A stretch of 64,000 bases of DNA from Diplolepis rosae (taxonomy: Eukaryota > Arthropoda > Insecta > Hymenoptera > Diplolepididae). The stretch spans positions 620,001 to 684,000 of the forward strand of contig JAPYXD010000045.1 in assembly GCA_030998225.1 (NCBI GenBank), written 5' to 3'. Numbering within the stretch: position 1 is the stretch's first letter; each line of letters starts with the position of its first letter. Below are positions 11,805 to 22,413 of the stretch, in pieces. A program made the position numbers and the translations under genes. The notes below the pieces were generated by a model. That model had not been told where the DNA came from. It ran no database searches and saw only the letters and a list, made by a program, of their open reading frames with translations.

Positions 11805-13047
11805 TCTGCCCGCTTTGCGGGCACATTCTCATTGCGCGCAGCTCGCTCCGCTCGCAAGTTTGAGCGCGCCTAGGGCGCGCGATTCGATCGTCGCGCTTCG
11901 CGCTCGGTCTTGTGCTCTTGGCATACGTTTAAGTTTATATCTTATAATTTAATACTGAAGCTCAAACCAATTTAATGATATTAAAGATGATGTAAATTAG
12001 TCATTTTCTCAAAGTCACTCTATTTCTTTTTGAATTTAAGTGAAACAGGAAATTCAATTTACTTAAGGCTCTATCGGCCTTAAGGAACACATTCTCATCA
12101 TGACACTCGCGCTTCGCGCTCGATTTTCTGTATGCATTTTTGTAACTTTTTAATAAATTATATGATTATTGATAAATTTATTTTCTTCCAAATATCTCAA
12201 AAAGGAAAAACAATCGTAGACTTTATTTAAGGAAACGATTTTGCAGAACAACGCTTATTTCGTATCTCACATATTTTGGTGAAACAAATCGAATTTTTTC
12301 AATATTAAAAATCAAAACATAAAATATACATCCTGTCCCGAAATTTCTTTATCAGAATTTGTAGACCTCATTTAGGCAAACAATTTTTCATCTCATAGTT
12401 TTTTTTGTATCTCACATATTTTGTCTAAAAAATGGAATTTTTGAATTTTAATCGTATTTTTTGGAATTGAAACGAAAAATATATCTTTTATCAGAAACTG
12501 TGTGAGACAAAACTTGTAGATCTTTTTGAAACTAACAACATTGTATTCTTACGTTTTTTTCTTATTTTACATATTATTGTTAAAAAATTGAATTTTAGAT
12601 TTTCAATAGTTTTTTTTTCAATTAAAAAGAAAAATATGCATCTTATGAAAAAATGTTACAATTCAAATTTGTAGGTCTTTATTTATTCAATAATATTGTT
12701 TCATAACGTTTTTTCGTATCTCGTATAATATAACTGGAAAATGGAATTTTGGTATTGACTTTTTTCGAATTTGAATATGCTGTAACATTTCTAATTTTGA
12801 TTTAATCAAAAAATGTTATCAGGATAATTTTTAGAGATTTATGAACACTATCTAAAACCAGTATTGAAATTTTTGATTTTTTCAAAAAATTATTTTCAAA
12901 AACACAAAAGTAGTGCTCAACCCCTCAATTTTGATTGGATGTGGCTGGTTAACGAACTTGTCCTTACTTCTTCGGTTCCGATAAAGTGTGCCAAAGCTCA
13001 ATGCAATCTGATAATTCTATCGAGAGTTATGCCGCACACGACCTACT

Positions 13048-13082
<35 letters not shown>

Positions 13083-13200
13083 CTTTCGTAAAAACCATTT
13101 TTTCTGACTCAGGGGGTCTCAAAACGTAAAGATTTGATGAAAATTTCGAAAGTCATTTTTCACATAAAACCAATACCTTCTCATCCATGATGAGAATGTA
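11805..13200 (+). repeat. Repeat family A, copy A2 (fullest copy)
   Basis: The 5' end is A/TCTGCCCGCTTTGCGGGC, followed by a run of short G+C-rich palindromes to about 11920. Then comes ~1 kb of A+T-rich sequence with a recurring ~110-bp internal motif ('gtatctcacatattttg', 'tagacctcatt'), a (CAGA)n run at 13050-13081, and a 3' end 'ttctcatccatgatgagaat'. That 3' hairpin (8-bp stem, CAT loop) also contains CATGATGAGAATGT, the inverse of ACATTCTCATCATG at about 12089. No protein is encoded. The 3' end lacks the CTRR of a Helitron. This is a non-autonomous family of unknown class. Confidence 0.75.
13050..13081 (+). repeat. (CAGA)n microsatellite
   Basis: About eight head-to-tail CAGA units inside family A copy A2. 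The same position carries shorter (CTGT)/(CAGA) runs in copies A3 (13697-13720) and A4 (55950-55966), so the run is part of the element and varies in length between copies. Confidence 0.9.
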
Positions 13201-13209
13201 AAATTAAAA

Positions 13210-13470
13210 TACATTGAATAAAATTTTTTGGAATTTAACATCTTTTACATGACAATTCGTATATATATATATAAACTACCATCGGAAATTACAGAGTGAC
13301 CTGGAGTTTCAACTTTCGTCAAAGTGTTTTATTTTATAGAAAGATATTACAAAAGAAATTTTAATTTAGATTTAGATTTCAAAAGGTTTTTTCAGTATGT
13401 CTTCATAGTGATTTCTTAACCTAATCAAAATATTTTTAGAAATTCTTTTCTGGATTCTATCTTGGGGTTG
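13210..13470 (+). repeat. Repeat family B, copy B1
   Basis: The stretch from 'ggaatttaacatcttttaca' through a short (TA)n, 'aaactaccatcggaaattac' and 'tggagtttcaactttcgt' is repeated in reverse complement at about 17080-17425. It lies between the tail-to-tail family A copies. No coding capacity or terminal repeats were seen. Confidence 0.6.
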
Positions 13471-14281
13471 AACAGAATTCAAAAAAGTCATGCAATTTTT
13501 AAAATATGTAGCTTCTTCAAGAAGTTTTTAAAAATCGATGTATATCATATTTTAATAAATTTAGAAATTTTTATCAAAATATTGATATGAGCATTAAGGT
13601 TTTGGTTTTATGTGAAAAATAATTTTCGGAATTTTCGTCAAATCTTTACGTTTTGAGATCCCCTGAGTCAGAAAAAACGGTTTTTACGAAAGTATGTCTG
13701 TCTGTCTGTCCGTCTGCAGTAGTAATAGGTCATATACTCGATAACTCTGGATAGAAAAAAATTGTCGGATTGAATTGAGCTTTTGCATACATTATCGCAG
13801 CTGAAAAAGTAAAGACAAGTTCGTTAACCAGCTACATCCGACAAAAATTGTCAAAATAGGAGCATTTTTTGTGTTTTGGAAAAAAACTTTATGAAAAAAT
13901 CAAAATTTTTAATACTGGTTTCTGATAATTCTCGTAAATCTCTACTAATTATCCTGATAATATTTTGCAATTAAAATAAATGTAAGAAAGTTATAGTATA
14001 TTAAAACTTGAAAAAAGTCAATATCCATTTTCCAGTTGAATTATACGAGATATGAATAAAAGTTATGATAAAAAGTGGTTTACTACATAAAGATCTACAA
14101 GAGTAATAACTGTAAAGTGAGATGCTTGATGACATGTCTGCTATTATATTGACCCAAAATTCACAGAATTTTTGTTAATTTCTCATTTTTTTGGCATTGG
14201 GTCAGCCTCTTTTTATTTTCTTCTGTTAATATTATCAATGCTACTTACGATAAAAAACGCAAAAAAAGAGAGAAGGCAAAC

Positions 14282-14311
14282 GTTTCGGCCACATATGGGG
14301 GCCCTCTTCAG
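14282..14311 (-). ncRNA. Hammerhead-type ribozyme core (candidate)
   Basis: Read on the minus strand: CTGAAGAG, then GGCC, a 9-nt loop, GGCC, then GAAAC. These are the two conserved hammerhead boxes (CUGANGA and GAAA) separated by a perfect 4-bp stem II. Flanking GGCA and TGCC could pair outside the core. A clear stem III with a cleavable UH could not be placed, so activity is not claimed. Hammerheads are known in the terminal repeats of Penelope-like elements, which fits the host insertion. Confidence 0.5.
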
Positions 14312-15110
14312 TGCCATAAATTAAAAGATTAATTCAAAATTTTCGTAAAAGATAAAAATGTAGAAGATAGTTAAAATAAGGATAATAATGAAACTCAAAA
14401 ACTTATCTCATTGCTTGCAATTCAAAATGAAGAAGTCCAGTAAGCAACAACACGAATTGGAAAAAATATGTAGAATTCACTGTATATAGAAAACCGGATA
14501 AAATGAACGAAAAACTTAGAAATTTGTAAACAACAGGCCAGAATTTTTGTTTGTTTTTTTTCCTTTATAAAGAACGGATGACCATTTCTTCGACCGTTAT
14601 ATTATTATATCATATAGGTTTGGTTTCGTCGGTCTTAAGGTCAATAAAACAACATTAAAGAAAAATTATTGAATCAATTTATATCAATAAAAATATTAAT
14701 ATTTCAATAAATTTTAAGGCTGAAATTATGAATATTAATCGAATTTGCCATGGCATTATTTAATATATGATTTTCAAGTTTGTGTTCTCAAGCTTTAGCA
14801 CACTTTTCATTGGTGAATTTAATTCAATTTATCGTATCTTCGTCTTTCTATCCTACAGTTTGCGTTGCTTCATCGGATTGTACACACCGTATTATAATGT
14901 AATTTTAAATTATTGAAGCCCTCAATCTTTGAGGCTTTAATTTTAATGACATTTTCAAGAATAAGACTGAATCTTCATGTGTGCTTTCGTTTTTTTGTAA
15001 TTTATGTAAGTACTTATTTATTATATCAACACAACATATAAAATAGTTCTCTTTGGAAAAAGAAATTTGATGGTAAATTGATTTGTTCAATTTTTAGTGA
15101 CATATATATT

Positions 15111-15146
15111 CCTTGAAAAAGACCCGCAGTGAGGTTGAAACATAGG
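15111..15146 (+). ncRNA. Degenerate hammerhead-like motif
   Basis: The stretch 'ccttgaaaaagaccc' followed by 'ggttgaaacatagg' resembles CTGAAGA...stem...GAAAC, but the first box is mutated (TTGAAAA), so it is probably inactive. It is the plus-strand counterpart of the core at 14282-14311, at the opposite end of the same insertion. Confidence 0.3.
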
Positions 15147-16178
15147 AGAATTTTTGACCAAATATAATGAAGGAGTTTTTTATAGAATGTTGTTTTATTG
15201 ATCGCAAGATCGACGAAACCAAACCTATATGATATAAAGATCTACAAGTTTGAACTGCAACATTTTTTCATAAGATGTATATTTTTCTTTTTAATTGAAA
15301 AAAAAATACCATTGAAAATCCGAAATTCAATTTTTTAACTAAAATATGTGAAATACAAAAAAAACGTAAGAATGGTAAATTGTTCGTTTCAATAATATAT
15401 ACAAATATTTTCAGATATAGTTTCTAATAAAACGTATATTTTTCATTATAATTTAAAAAAATACGATTAAAATTAAAAAATTTCATTATTTGAACAAAAT
15501 ATGTAACATACGAAAAAAACGTTGAGATAGAAAATTATTTGTCTAAATGAGGTCTACAAATTCTCAGTAGGACATTTTTTGACAAGATATATATTTCATG
15601 TTTTGGTTTTAAAAAATACAATATTGAAAATAAAATATTCCATTTTTGAACCAAAATATGTGTGATATAAAATAAGCGATAATACAAAAAATCGTTTTCT
15701 CTAAAAGAGTCTATGAATTCTCCTCCTTTTTTAAATATTTGGAAGAAAATAGATTTTTTGTAATCTTGCAAATTATTAGAAAGTTACAGAAATGTATACA
15801 GAAAATCGAGCGCGAAGCGCAAGTTTCATGATAAGAATGTGTTCTTTAAGGCTGATAGAGCTTGAAGTAAATTGAATTTCTTTTTTCATTTGAAATCAAA
15901 AACAAATTTAGTAACTTTGAGAAAATGTAATTCACATCGATAATATTTTAAAATTGACTTGAACTTAAGTATCAAATTACAAGTAATAAATTTAAATAAT
16001 AATGAAACAGGACTTATATCGACCCATAGTATTAGTATTCAAATATTGTTCATGTTCTTAGTTGGCTTTAGGGTCCGAAGAATATAAGACCGAGTGCGAC
16101 GATCGAATCACGCGCCCCAGGCGCGCTCAAACTTGCAAGCGAAGCGCGCGATGAGAATTTGCCCACGAAGCGGGCAGA

Positions 16179-17079
16179 TTTTTTGTAGTATTTTTTTACA
16201 AAATTAATATTATGCTCTTAACTTGGGCTTATTAGAAGCAAACCTGTGTTAACTTTTATTTTAGCATCATGAAAAAATATTAACCTTTTATTATAAAAAT
16301 TAAGTTACTTTAACAATAGCTTAAATAACATATGAACATCTAATTTCCGATGGAAGGATCTGTGTAAAGAGAGGTTTTAAATATTACAAAAAAAGCATAA
16401 ATTGTATTTGAGTTCTCATGCGATCTTGCACTTTGAGATTTATTCAGTGTGAAGTAAATTCGACAAATCATTACTATAAAGTAAAATACTTGAAAAAACA
16501 TTTTCAAAATATTTAATATTTTTACACGAATGTACATACAGTCGACCGGCAATCGAAATACCCGGGCTCGAATCCCGGTGCATTCGAAAACTTAAGTATG
16601 TAACTATGAACGTATTAATATGTTTAATGTTTTTAAATTATTCAATGTTTTATTAAAACAATTAAAATAGTAAATTGTAATGACCCTTGATTTAATTTAT
16701 AATAGACTTCTTCATTTATGGACCCTAAAGCCAATGAAATTTATTAAAACATTTTGAATTCAAAATAATTCTGAATGTTTGAGTATAAAAGGTTTAAATA
16801 TTTGAAAAATACATAAATTATATCAAAATTAGCACACGAAATCGTACACTAACTTTAATTTGGTATGAAGGAAAATTGAAAATAAATCCTTTAGAATAAA
16901 ACATTTTGAAAAAACTTTCAGAATACATAACATATTATAAATGAAAATTTCAATATATAAGTATAAATAAAAGGTTTGATTATTCAAAAGTAATATATAT
17001 TATATCTAATATTTTATCGAACAGCACACTTTAAGATTTCATTGGTATGGGGATACACATTTTTAAAATTACACAACTT
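16179..17079. other. A+T-rich DNA with isolated repeat fragments
   Basis: 16540-16590 contains a T-arm-like piece (CCCGGGCTCGAATCCCGG) related to the hairpin repeats at 7.8 and 25.2 kb. 16720-16740 has 'ggaccctaaagcc', part of the PLE tail motif, in inverse orientation to the one at 16060-16075. No gene was recognised. Confidence 0.4.
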
Positions 17080-17324
17080 TTTGTAACATGTTCAACCCCA
17101 TCATATATTATCCATTAAATACTTTATAAAAATATTTTTATTTTGTTAAAAAATAACTATGAATTCATTCTTAAAAAAATCTTTTAAAATTTTAATTTTT
17201 TTACATACTTATTAATTTCCTTCAAAGAGATCTAAATTAAAATTTCTTTTGTAATATCTTTCTATAAAATAAATCACTTTAACGAAAGTTGAAACTCCAG
17301 GTCAACCTCTGTAATTTCCGATGG

Positions 17325-17381
<57 letters not shown>

Positions 17382-17425
17382 AATTGTCATGTAGAAGATG
17401 TAAATTCCAAAAAATGTTATAGTTA
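17080..17425 (-). repeat. Repeat family B, copy B2, with (AT)n tract
   Basis: This is the reverse complement of 13210-13470: 'aactccaggtcaacctctg', 'aatttccgatggtagttta', then a long pure (AT)n run at about 17331-17379, then 'caaattgtcatgtagaagat'. In B1 the same position holds only a short (TA) run, so the microsatellite expanded, or contracted, within one copy. Confidence 0.65.
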
Positions 17426-18477
17426 CAAAGCTTCAAAATTTTGTAATTAAAATTTTAATATAAAACTTTAAGCATTCATTGACCTTGAATTCCATTGGAA
17501 AATTTGTTGTTTACTGTTCAAATCTTCCTCCGATTTCAGAAGAACAGACAAATTAAAAATTACAAAATATTTCATTAAAAAAATTTAACTCGTCCATATG
17601 ATCTTGTCATATTGTAACAAGATTTGAACACTTCGGACAAAAATTTTTATCTAAAATTTAATATCGATAAATATTTACATGTTCATATGAAGATATTCAT
17701 GAACACATATTTTAGCTTCTTAATTTATCCACATCTGTTAGAAAATTTTTCCTTTCCATAGACCATTTCATTTTTTTAATGAAAAGTCTGTGCTTAAGCT
17801 ACAAAAATGTGAGATGAAAATATTGCTAACATAAAACTGAGAATGTAAATTTTAAACTTGAAATTTATGTTTATCTCTTCTTAATAGAAAATATCTCTCT
17901 AACTAAAAAGTTTTTAAATGCACAAAATTGATAAGAAATATGGAAATTTGAATAGGAAAATATATATTGATTCAAATTTGGAACATTTATTGGCATCAAA
18001 TTTTACTGAAAGTTTATTTTTGAAGTGTTCAAATGCTTATAAAATTTCACACGATATTTCAGATTTTTATTTTAGGCAGATTTTATCCAAAAATATCGGA
18101 AAAAAAGTGTTGATTCTTAAATAACATATTTCGTATATTTGAAATTGTCGTCTGCTTCGCGCCTCTTTTGCACGGTTTCGACAGAAATACACAATTCTCA
18201 ATTCCGACTCGATAACCGAAAGCGTGAAATCTAAAAATAACATTGCTTGAAGGAAGCGAGGAGAATAAGGAGAGGTGGGACGTGTCGTTCTCGCGTGCAA
18301 GAGCGACGAGGAAGAAACAAGGGCATCACGCGCCGCTGCCCCTCCATAGAAATTCTGAAGGTAAATCATTTCTGGATTTTCTAACTTTCATTATTTACCG
18401 ACGCGTAAAGTACACCTTTTGCGCAACGCGTTCAGAGGGCGCGTTTATCAGCCCACTTTTGTGAAATTCTCTTGTTC
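17426..18477. other. Unassigned; less A+T-rich from about 18140
   Basis: 17426-18120 is featureless A+T-rich DNA. 18140-18460 is more balanced in composition and has overlapping short frames on both strands (18067-18369 minus, 18243-18464 plus), neither with a recognised domain. It may belong to the same element as the adjacent SWIM-type pseudogene. Confidence 0.3.
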
Positions 18478-19735
18478 CATTACTTTAGCAATCTCCCAAC
18501 TCATCTCTGCAAATGTTGACGAAAAAAACTACCACCACGGGAACGGCGGCGCTGTTGTGCCGAAGCAAGTATAGCCGCTACCACGGACAAAGTATCATTG
18601 GAAGTATGGGTAAAATCGCGATTTTTCCCAAATTACGCGAGTGAAGCCGAAAAATGTTGACGATATCGCTGGAGAAGTTATGCAGATACACTGCAGCAAC
18701 TCCTACAACGCGAAATATGCGCGAAGGTCAAGAAGTTATAAATTCTGGCCTCTTAATTATATGTGGGGTAACGGAAAGAACCGCTGCAAACATATAGTTA
18801 TACGCTTTATGTTTGCAAACAAGCGGAATAACATCTGATCCACATGTTGTGACCGGGAATTTAACAATTGAATCATCCGTTTACTTCAAAAACAATGACA
18901 TTTTCGTCAAGAAGATGGATTGCTCCTGTAAAGCCGGCTCAAGCCACCGTTGCTCATCTGGTTCTTCGGAATTCTTTTCTTCTGTCTTTTTGACCTTTCT
19001 TGCTTCCTGTAAAGAAAGTTATAAACTTGTTATGCGTAACCCAGTGACATTTTCGTTCACAAACACCGTACTCACTCTTCGTTTTTTTCTCTGTACATTG
19101 GTCAGAATTTTCGAATTATTTGAATTCGGACTCTGCGGGACAGTTTTTTTTTTAAATTCGAAATTTGGCATCGAGTTTTGTAGGAAAAAATGTTACATTA
19201 ATTCAAGAAAGCTCTCAGACGTGATATATTGAAATATCACAAAAATTATTATATCATATCGAATATGTGAAAAAATGGTTGCTTATATAAATTTTGTGAT
19301 ACAATTACATCCTGCATATAATATAAAACTAATATTGTTACTTTTTCTCTTCACGGATTCACAATTTGGAACGCAACAACGTCCACCACCGCTTGCTTTC
19401 TTACACCCGCTCGAGAATTCCATTTTATTTACAACACGGTATCTATAAAAAATTCACAACACGGAATTGATTACAAAATAAAAAGGCAAATAACTCAAAT
19501 ACTCCTTATGACAACATTGACGTTTGTCCGCGGTAGTGGCCATATTGTGTAGTTCGTGAAATGACGGCCAGTGTCGCATGCTAATTTAATAGTCCCAATA
19601 GAGAAGCACGCAATAGGGGTGTCTGTAAGTGGAAGCATCCGATCGTTAGAAAGAGAGAAGGTAAGGTTGGTGAAGCTCTCACTCTACTAGCGCATGCGCA
19701 GTTTTTGTTAAAATTTCTAAGTCGGTAACAAGTTG
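18478..19735. repeat. Repeat family D, copy D2 (long form)
   Basis: Both outer segments match the compact copy D1 at 11224-11480 in reverse complement, while about 1.1 kb in the middle is unique to this copy and includes the SWIM-type pseudogene. This fits a mobile element for which D1 is a deletion derivative. Terminal repeats and target duplication were not identified. Confidence 0.5.
18640..18970 (+). pseudogene. SWIM-type zinc-finger protein fragment
   Basis: In the frame of LTISLEKLCRY, 18640-18970 reads EGQEVINSGLLIICG, then a TAG at about 18794, then LYALCLQTSGITSDPHVVTG and MDCSCKAGSSHRC. This is the C-x-C-KAG...C(-H) pattern of a SWIM zinc finger with the upstream 'E(G)..LLN(S/A)GHI..CG' and 'ALCLQTS...PHEV.G' blocks that I recall from multicopy insect proteins. 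The closing Cys-x-His is disturbed, apparently by a frameshift after 'cgttgc'. The frame that then stays open to 19232 is low-complexity and probably meaningless. Function of the intact family is unknown to me; the element context suggests a transposon-borne gene. Confidence 0.5.
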
Positions 19736-20183
19736 CTTGGTCCATTCCAGCCCTATCCGACTCCCTGCCTACAACGGCGATAACTTGCTTTCCTTAGTGA
19801 TTATAGTTTCTATGTGCAAAATTTTCTCACCAGAGCGCGTTGCACGCGTCACGCTCTACAAAAGCATTGTGTTGAACGGGTGATGTTCTTAAAAAGTGTA
19901 ATTAAATATTAATTAAAATAAATATATAATATATATAATATAAATATAAATTAAATATCGAAGAAAGCACTTTTATATTTTTTTACAAAATGGATTTGTA
20001 TACGAAATATAGTGTTGTTAATTTTGCATTTAAAATCCATTTAGTATTTCTTAAGTTTCCTTAATTTCAGAAAATTTAACTAAACAAGATAAAAATATTT
20101 TATTCAGTATGAGATTTCGAATGGACTATTATCAATAGTGTATAAAAGTTTCACTAATTTTGTGTTGCTTTCATTTTTTTTAG
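19736..20183. other. A+T-rich DNA, probable intron of P-like gene
   Basis: No coding frame. It ends in a T-rich tract and TTTTTTTTAG at 20183, a good splice acceptor directly before the P-transposase exon. Confidence 0.4.
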
Positions 20184-21228
20184 AGATTTTTTGGCACTAT
20201 CAGATTAGCTGGAGGAACAAACGATCATTCTTGTACACCAATCTTCTTGCAAATATACAAGATATTAGCTGCCTTTAGCATTATGAAACCTCCAAAGCTT
20301 GGAAATTGTACACTCAGAAAAAAGGTTTGATTGAATCAAATAAAATGATTAGTTTGAACAACTTTCTTTGATTTAAAAAAATTATTTGTTTAAATGAAAT
20401 AAAATTTGTTTGATTCAAACAAAATATCTTTGAACCAAATAAATATTTGTTTGAATCAAATTAATTTTTCTTCAAAACAAAGAAATTAATGCATTGATAT
20501 ATGGTCAAAGATATAATTTGTTTGATTCAAGGCAGAAATTTATTTGATTCGAACCAATATTTATTTGATCCACAGATATTTTGTTTGAATCAAAAAAATT
20601 TTGTTTCATTAAAACAAAACATTTCTTTACATCAAAGAAAGTGTTTTATACAAATAATTTTTCTGAGTGTAGTACTTTTGATGGCAACCCTCCACAGCCC
20701 TTAATAACAATTTCAAAATTGAAAGAATTACATCAGTGGAATAGTAAAAGCGCAATTCAAGAAATTCGATAAAAGTTAAAAGCAATAATCGATTGTGAAG
20801 ACACTGTTTTTAGTTATTTTGTGGATGCAGTAGCGCACGATTATTCTTTACCAGCTGTTAGAGATTGTTTGATTTTTTACACAACTGGTCGTATAACTGC
20901 TTACATTAAACAGCACACTCAGTGTTTAACATGCTTAAATGCATTTTTGACTATGTCTGAAATTCATGCAGATACGATATTTTTTTCTTGTGATCAGTTA
21001 CCTGAAAGTTTGAGTAGATTTGCAAAAATAAATAAAGATTTCATATGTCCAAATGTTAAGTTATACAAGCTTATCACAGTTGTCGAATATCTATTTAACA
21101 AACATTGTCGGTCTAGCAATTCTTTTGATCTAATTCTAGACGATTTAATTTCATGTAAAACAATATTTATTTTCCGATGCAAAGAACATGCCTATGAAGC
21201 TGTGGAGATGTTAGCATATGTAATTTAA
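20184..21228 (+). pseudogene. P-element-type transposase, C-terminal exon (split by a MITE)
   Basis: After the acceptor at 20183 the frame reads FFGTIRLAGGTNDHS...IYKILAAFSIMKPPK, the conserved P-element/THAP9-type block before the C-terminal domain. A 359-bp MITE interrupts it at 20311; removing 361 bp (MITE plus one TA) restores one frame that continues DGNPPQPLITISKLKEL. A TAA at 20770-20772 follows, then the same frame reads to 21228: FYTTGRITAYI, two CxxC-like pairs (CLTC) and the Leu/Phe-rich C terminus. The THAP exon that would start such a protein is not upstream; the nearest one (22188-21967) is on the opposite strand. Catalytic acidic residues were not assigned. Confidence 0.7.
20311..20669. 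mobile_element. TA-flanked MITE inside the P-like exon (CACTCAGAAAAA ends)
   Basis: The ends CACTCAGAAAAA and TTTTTCTGAGTG are a perfect inverted pair, with TA outside each (20309-20310, 20670-20671). The interior is built of repeated TTTGATTCAAACAAA-like units in both orientations, so much of it can fold on itself. Two apparent frames inside are by-products of these repeats. Its removal repairs the transposase frame, so it inserted after the exon already existed as coding sequence. Confidence 0.85.
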
Positions 21229-21479
21229 TTCAAATTTAAATAAGGATGAGACAAATCATCAGACTGGAAATGGCTGAACTTAAAAAAGTTAGTGTCTTGT
21301 AGAAAAAAGCAGTCAAGGTTTGCGACACTTAACTAGTCATCATCGATCTGTAAATGTTAACAATTTTAAAAGTGTTAAAAATATTTACTAGAAAATTTTA
21401 TATTAATGAATATTTTTTTTTACATTTAAAAATTTTTAATTGAGTATATATTTCCCTTTACATGGTTTTTTATGTTGAA

Positions 21480-22404
21480 CACAGAGCTTAACAAAATATT
21501 TATTTTTTATTTCATTCGTTTGATGCTGAAAAATATTTCTATTTCTTTTTAAAGTCCAAGACTTTATTCTAATATCAAAATTGTTAGAGATCGGAAATTT
21601 TTTTCCACTTCAACACAATCCAATTTTTACAAGCTCACATTAACTTCAATTCAGAATTTAAAAAAATATTCTTTCTCATCTCTTTTTTATTTCAGTCACT
21701 TTCATTTATCTCTTTTTTAACATCTATCACACAAAATGTTTGCAACTGAATTTATTTGCGATAAGTATTTGCGAGACATTTATTGCAGTGCAAAAGAAAT
21801 TCTTTGCACAGGTAGATACAATTAATTAATATTGAAACATTAAATCTTTATTATATTATGTAGTTAATTATTAATATCTATATCAAATAAAATGTTTTAT
21901 TTTGAACTAATTAAGGAAATAAACAATATGTTTGACGTACTCACTCTTCCCAAAACTTTTACTCCATCAGGCGCATACCGCATAGGTTAACCTCTCTTGA
22001 AGAATATCTTCTGGCTTAAAATGCTTTTCGCAAATCGCATGACCTGCTTTTAATTTCATATCATCCCGGAGGATAGCAATTTGCCGTAATTTTCTTGCAT
22101 TGTCATCCTTCGGTACAATGAAAAAACGAACTTTATCGGAGCAAGACTTATACCCGGATTTACACCCAAAATAGACACATTTTACCATTTTTGCACCAAT
22201 TTATTTAGACATTTGTTTCTAGACTCGCGAACTTCATCTAACTACCGTTCAAGAAATCAAAAATTTGAAAATTCACAGGAAAAAGCTTAAAAAACGACAT
22301 TTTATAATGTTATTTTCGTGTAAGTCGGCCCAATGAACAGTCAGCGCCACCATGGCAACCAGTCACAATTCATGTCATTTTCAACTCAGAGATGCAGGGA
22401 GCTG
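21480..22404 (-). mobile_element. P-like (THAP) element copy 2, 3'-truncated
   Basis: Read on the minus strand it begins CAGCTCCCTGCATC at 22404 (one mismatch to copies 1 and 3) and follows them through the leader, THAP exon and A+T-rich tail to about 21540. It then diverges, and no 3' terminal repeat was found. It is oriented head-on to the P-transposase exon that ends at 21228, so it is unlikely to be part of the same copy. Confidence 0.7.
21967..22188 (-). pseudogene. THAP-domain exon of a P-like transposase (best-preserved copy)
   Basis: This 73-codon frame has all four zinc ligands of a THAP domain in the expected order: C4 and C9 (MVKCVYFGC), then C and H in AICEKHF, followed by PEDI. 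Between them are FFIVPKD and ILRDDMKL. Compared with copy 3, a 7-bp duplication near the end (tatgcggtatgcg) shifts the frame and gives an early stop before the GTGAGT splice donor that should end the exon. The intact zinc site makes this the most informative copy for the DNA-binding domain. Confidence 0.8.
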
Positions 22405-22413
22405 CTTATATCT

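Larger units (their letters stand above)
14102..15233. mobile_element. Retroelement insertion with 15-bp target duplication (PLE-like terminal repeats)
   Basis: The 15-mer ATAAAGATCTACAAG lies immediately outside both ends (14087-14101 and 15234-15248), showing insertion into family A copy A3. Near the left end, on the minus strand, is a hammerhead-type core; near the right end, on the plus strand, is a degenerate one. Within it, 14603-14655 and 15190-15233 are inverted repeats ('ataggtttggtttcgtcg'). Inverted terminal repeats carrying hammerhead motifs and a target duplication of unusual length fit a non-autonomous Penelope-like element. No protein is encoded; the longest frame (14905-15090, minus) is unremarkable. 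Confidence 0.6.
13597..16178 (-). repeat. Repeat family A, copy A3 (minus, split by an insertion)
   Basis: Read on the minus strand this is a second near-complete copy of family A: 5' end TCTGCCCGCTTCGTGGGC at 16178, G+C-rich palindromes, A+T-rich body, CAGA-type run at 13697-13720 and a truncated 3' tail near 13597. It is interrupted at 14102-15233 by a separate element; the bases on each side (gatctacaag/tttgaactg) join smoothly when the insertion and one target copy are removed. A second, short insertion near 16000-16077 carries a PLE tail motif. A2 and A3 lie tail to tail, 0.4 kb apart. Confidence 0.75.

Noticed and set aside
11805..13200. Family A as a Helitron
   Set aside because: It begins TC after an A and has a 3' hairpin, but the 3' end is not CTRR and no A/T target junction could be shown; the palindromic 5' end is also atypical.
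14905..15090. Minus frame inside the 1.1-kb insertion as its protein
   Set aside because: At 61 codons, without a motif, in A+T-rich DNA, it is expected by chance.
16540..16600. Possible tRNA gene (CCCGGGCTCGAATCCCGG arm)
   Set aside because: A T-arm-like hairpin is present, but no acceptor, D or anticodon arms could be fitted; it matches a fragment of the hairpin repeat family.
17331..17379. (AT)n run as a replication origin or regulatory element
   Set aside because: It is a simple microsatellite expansion within repeat family B; the other copy has only a few units.
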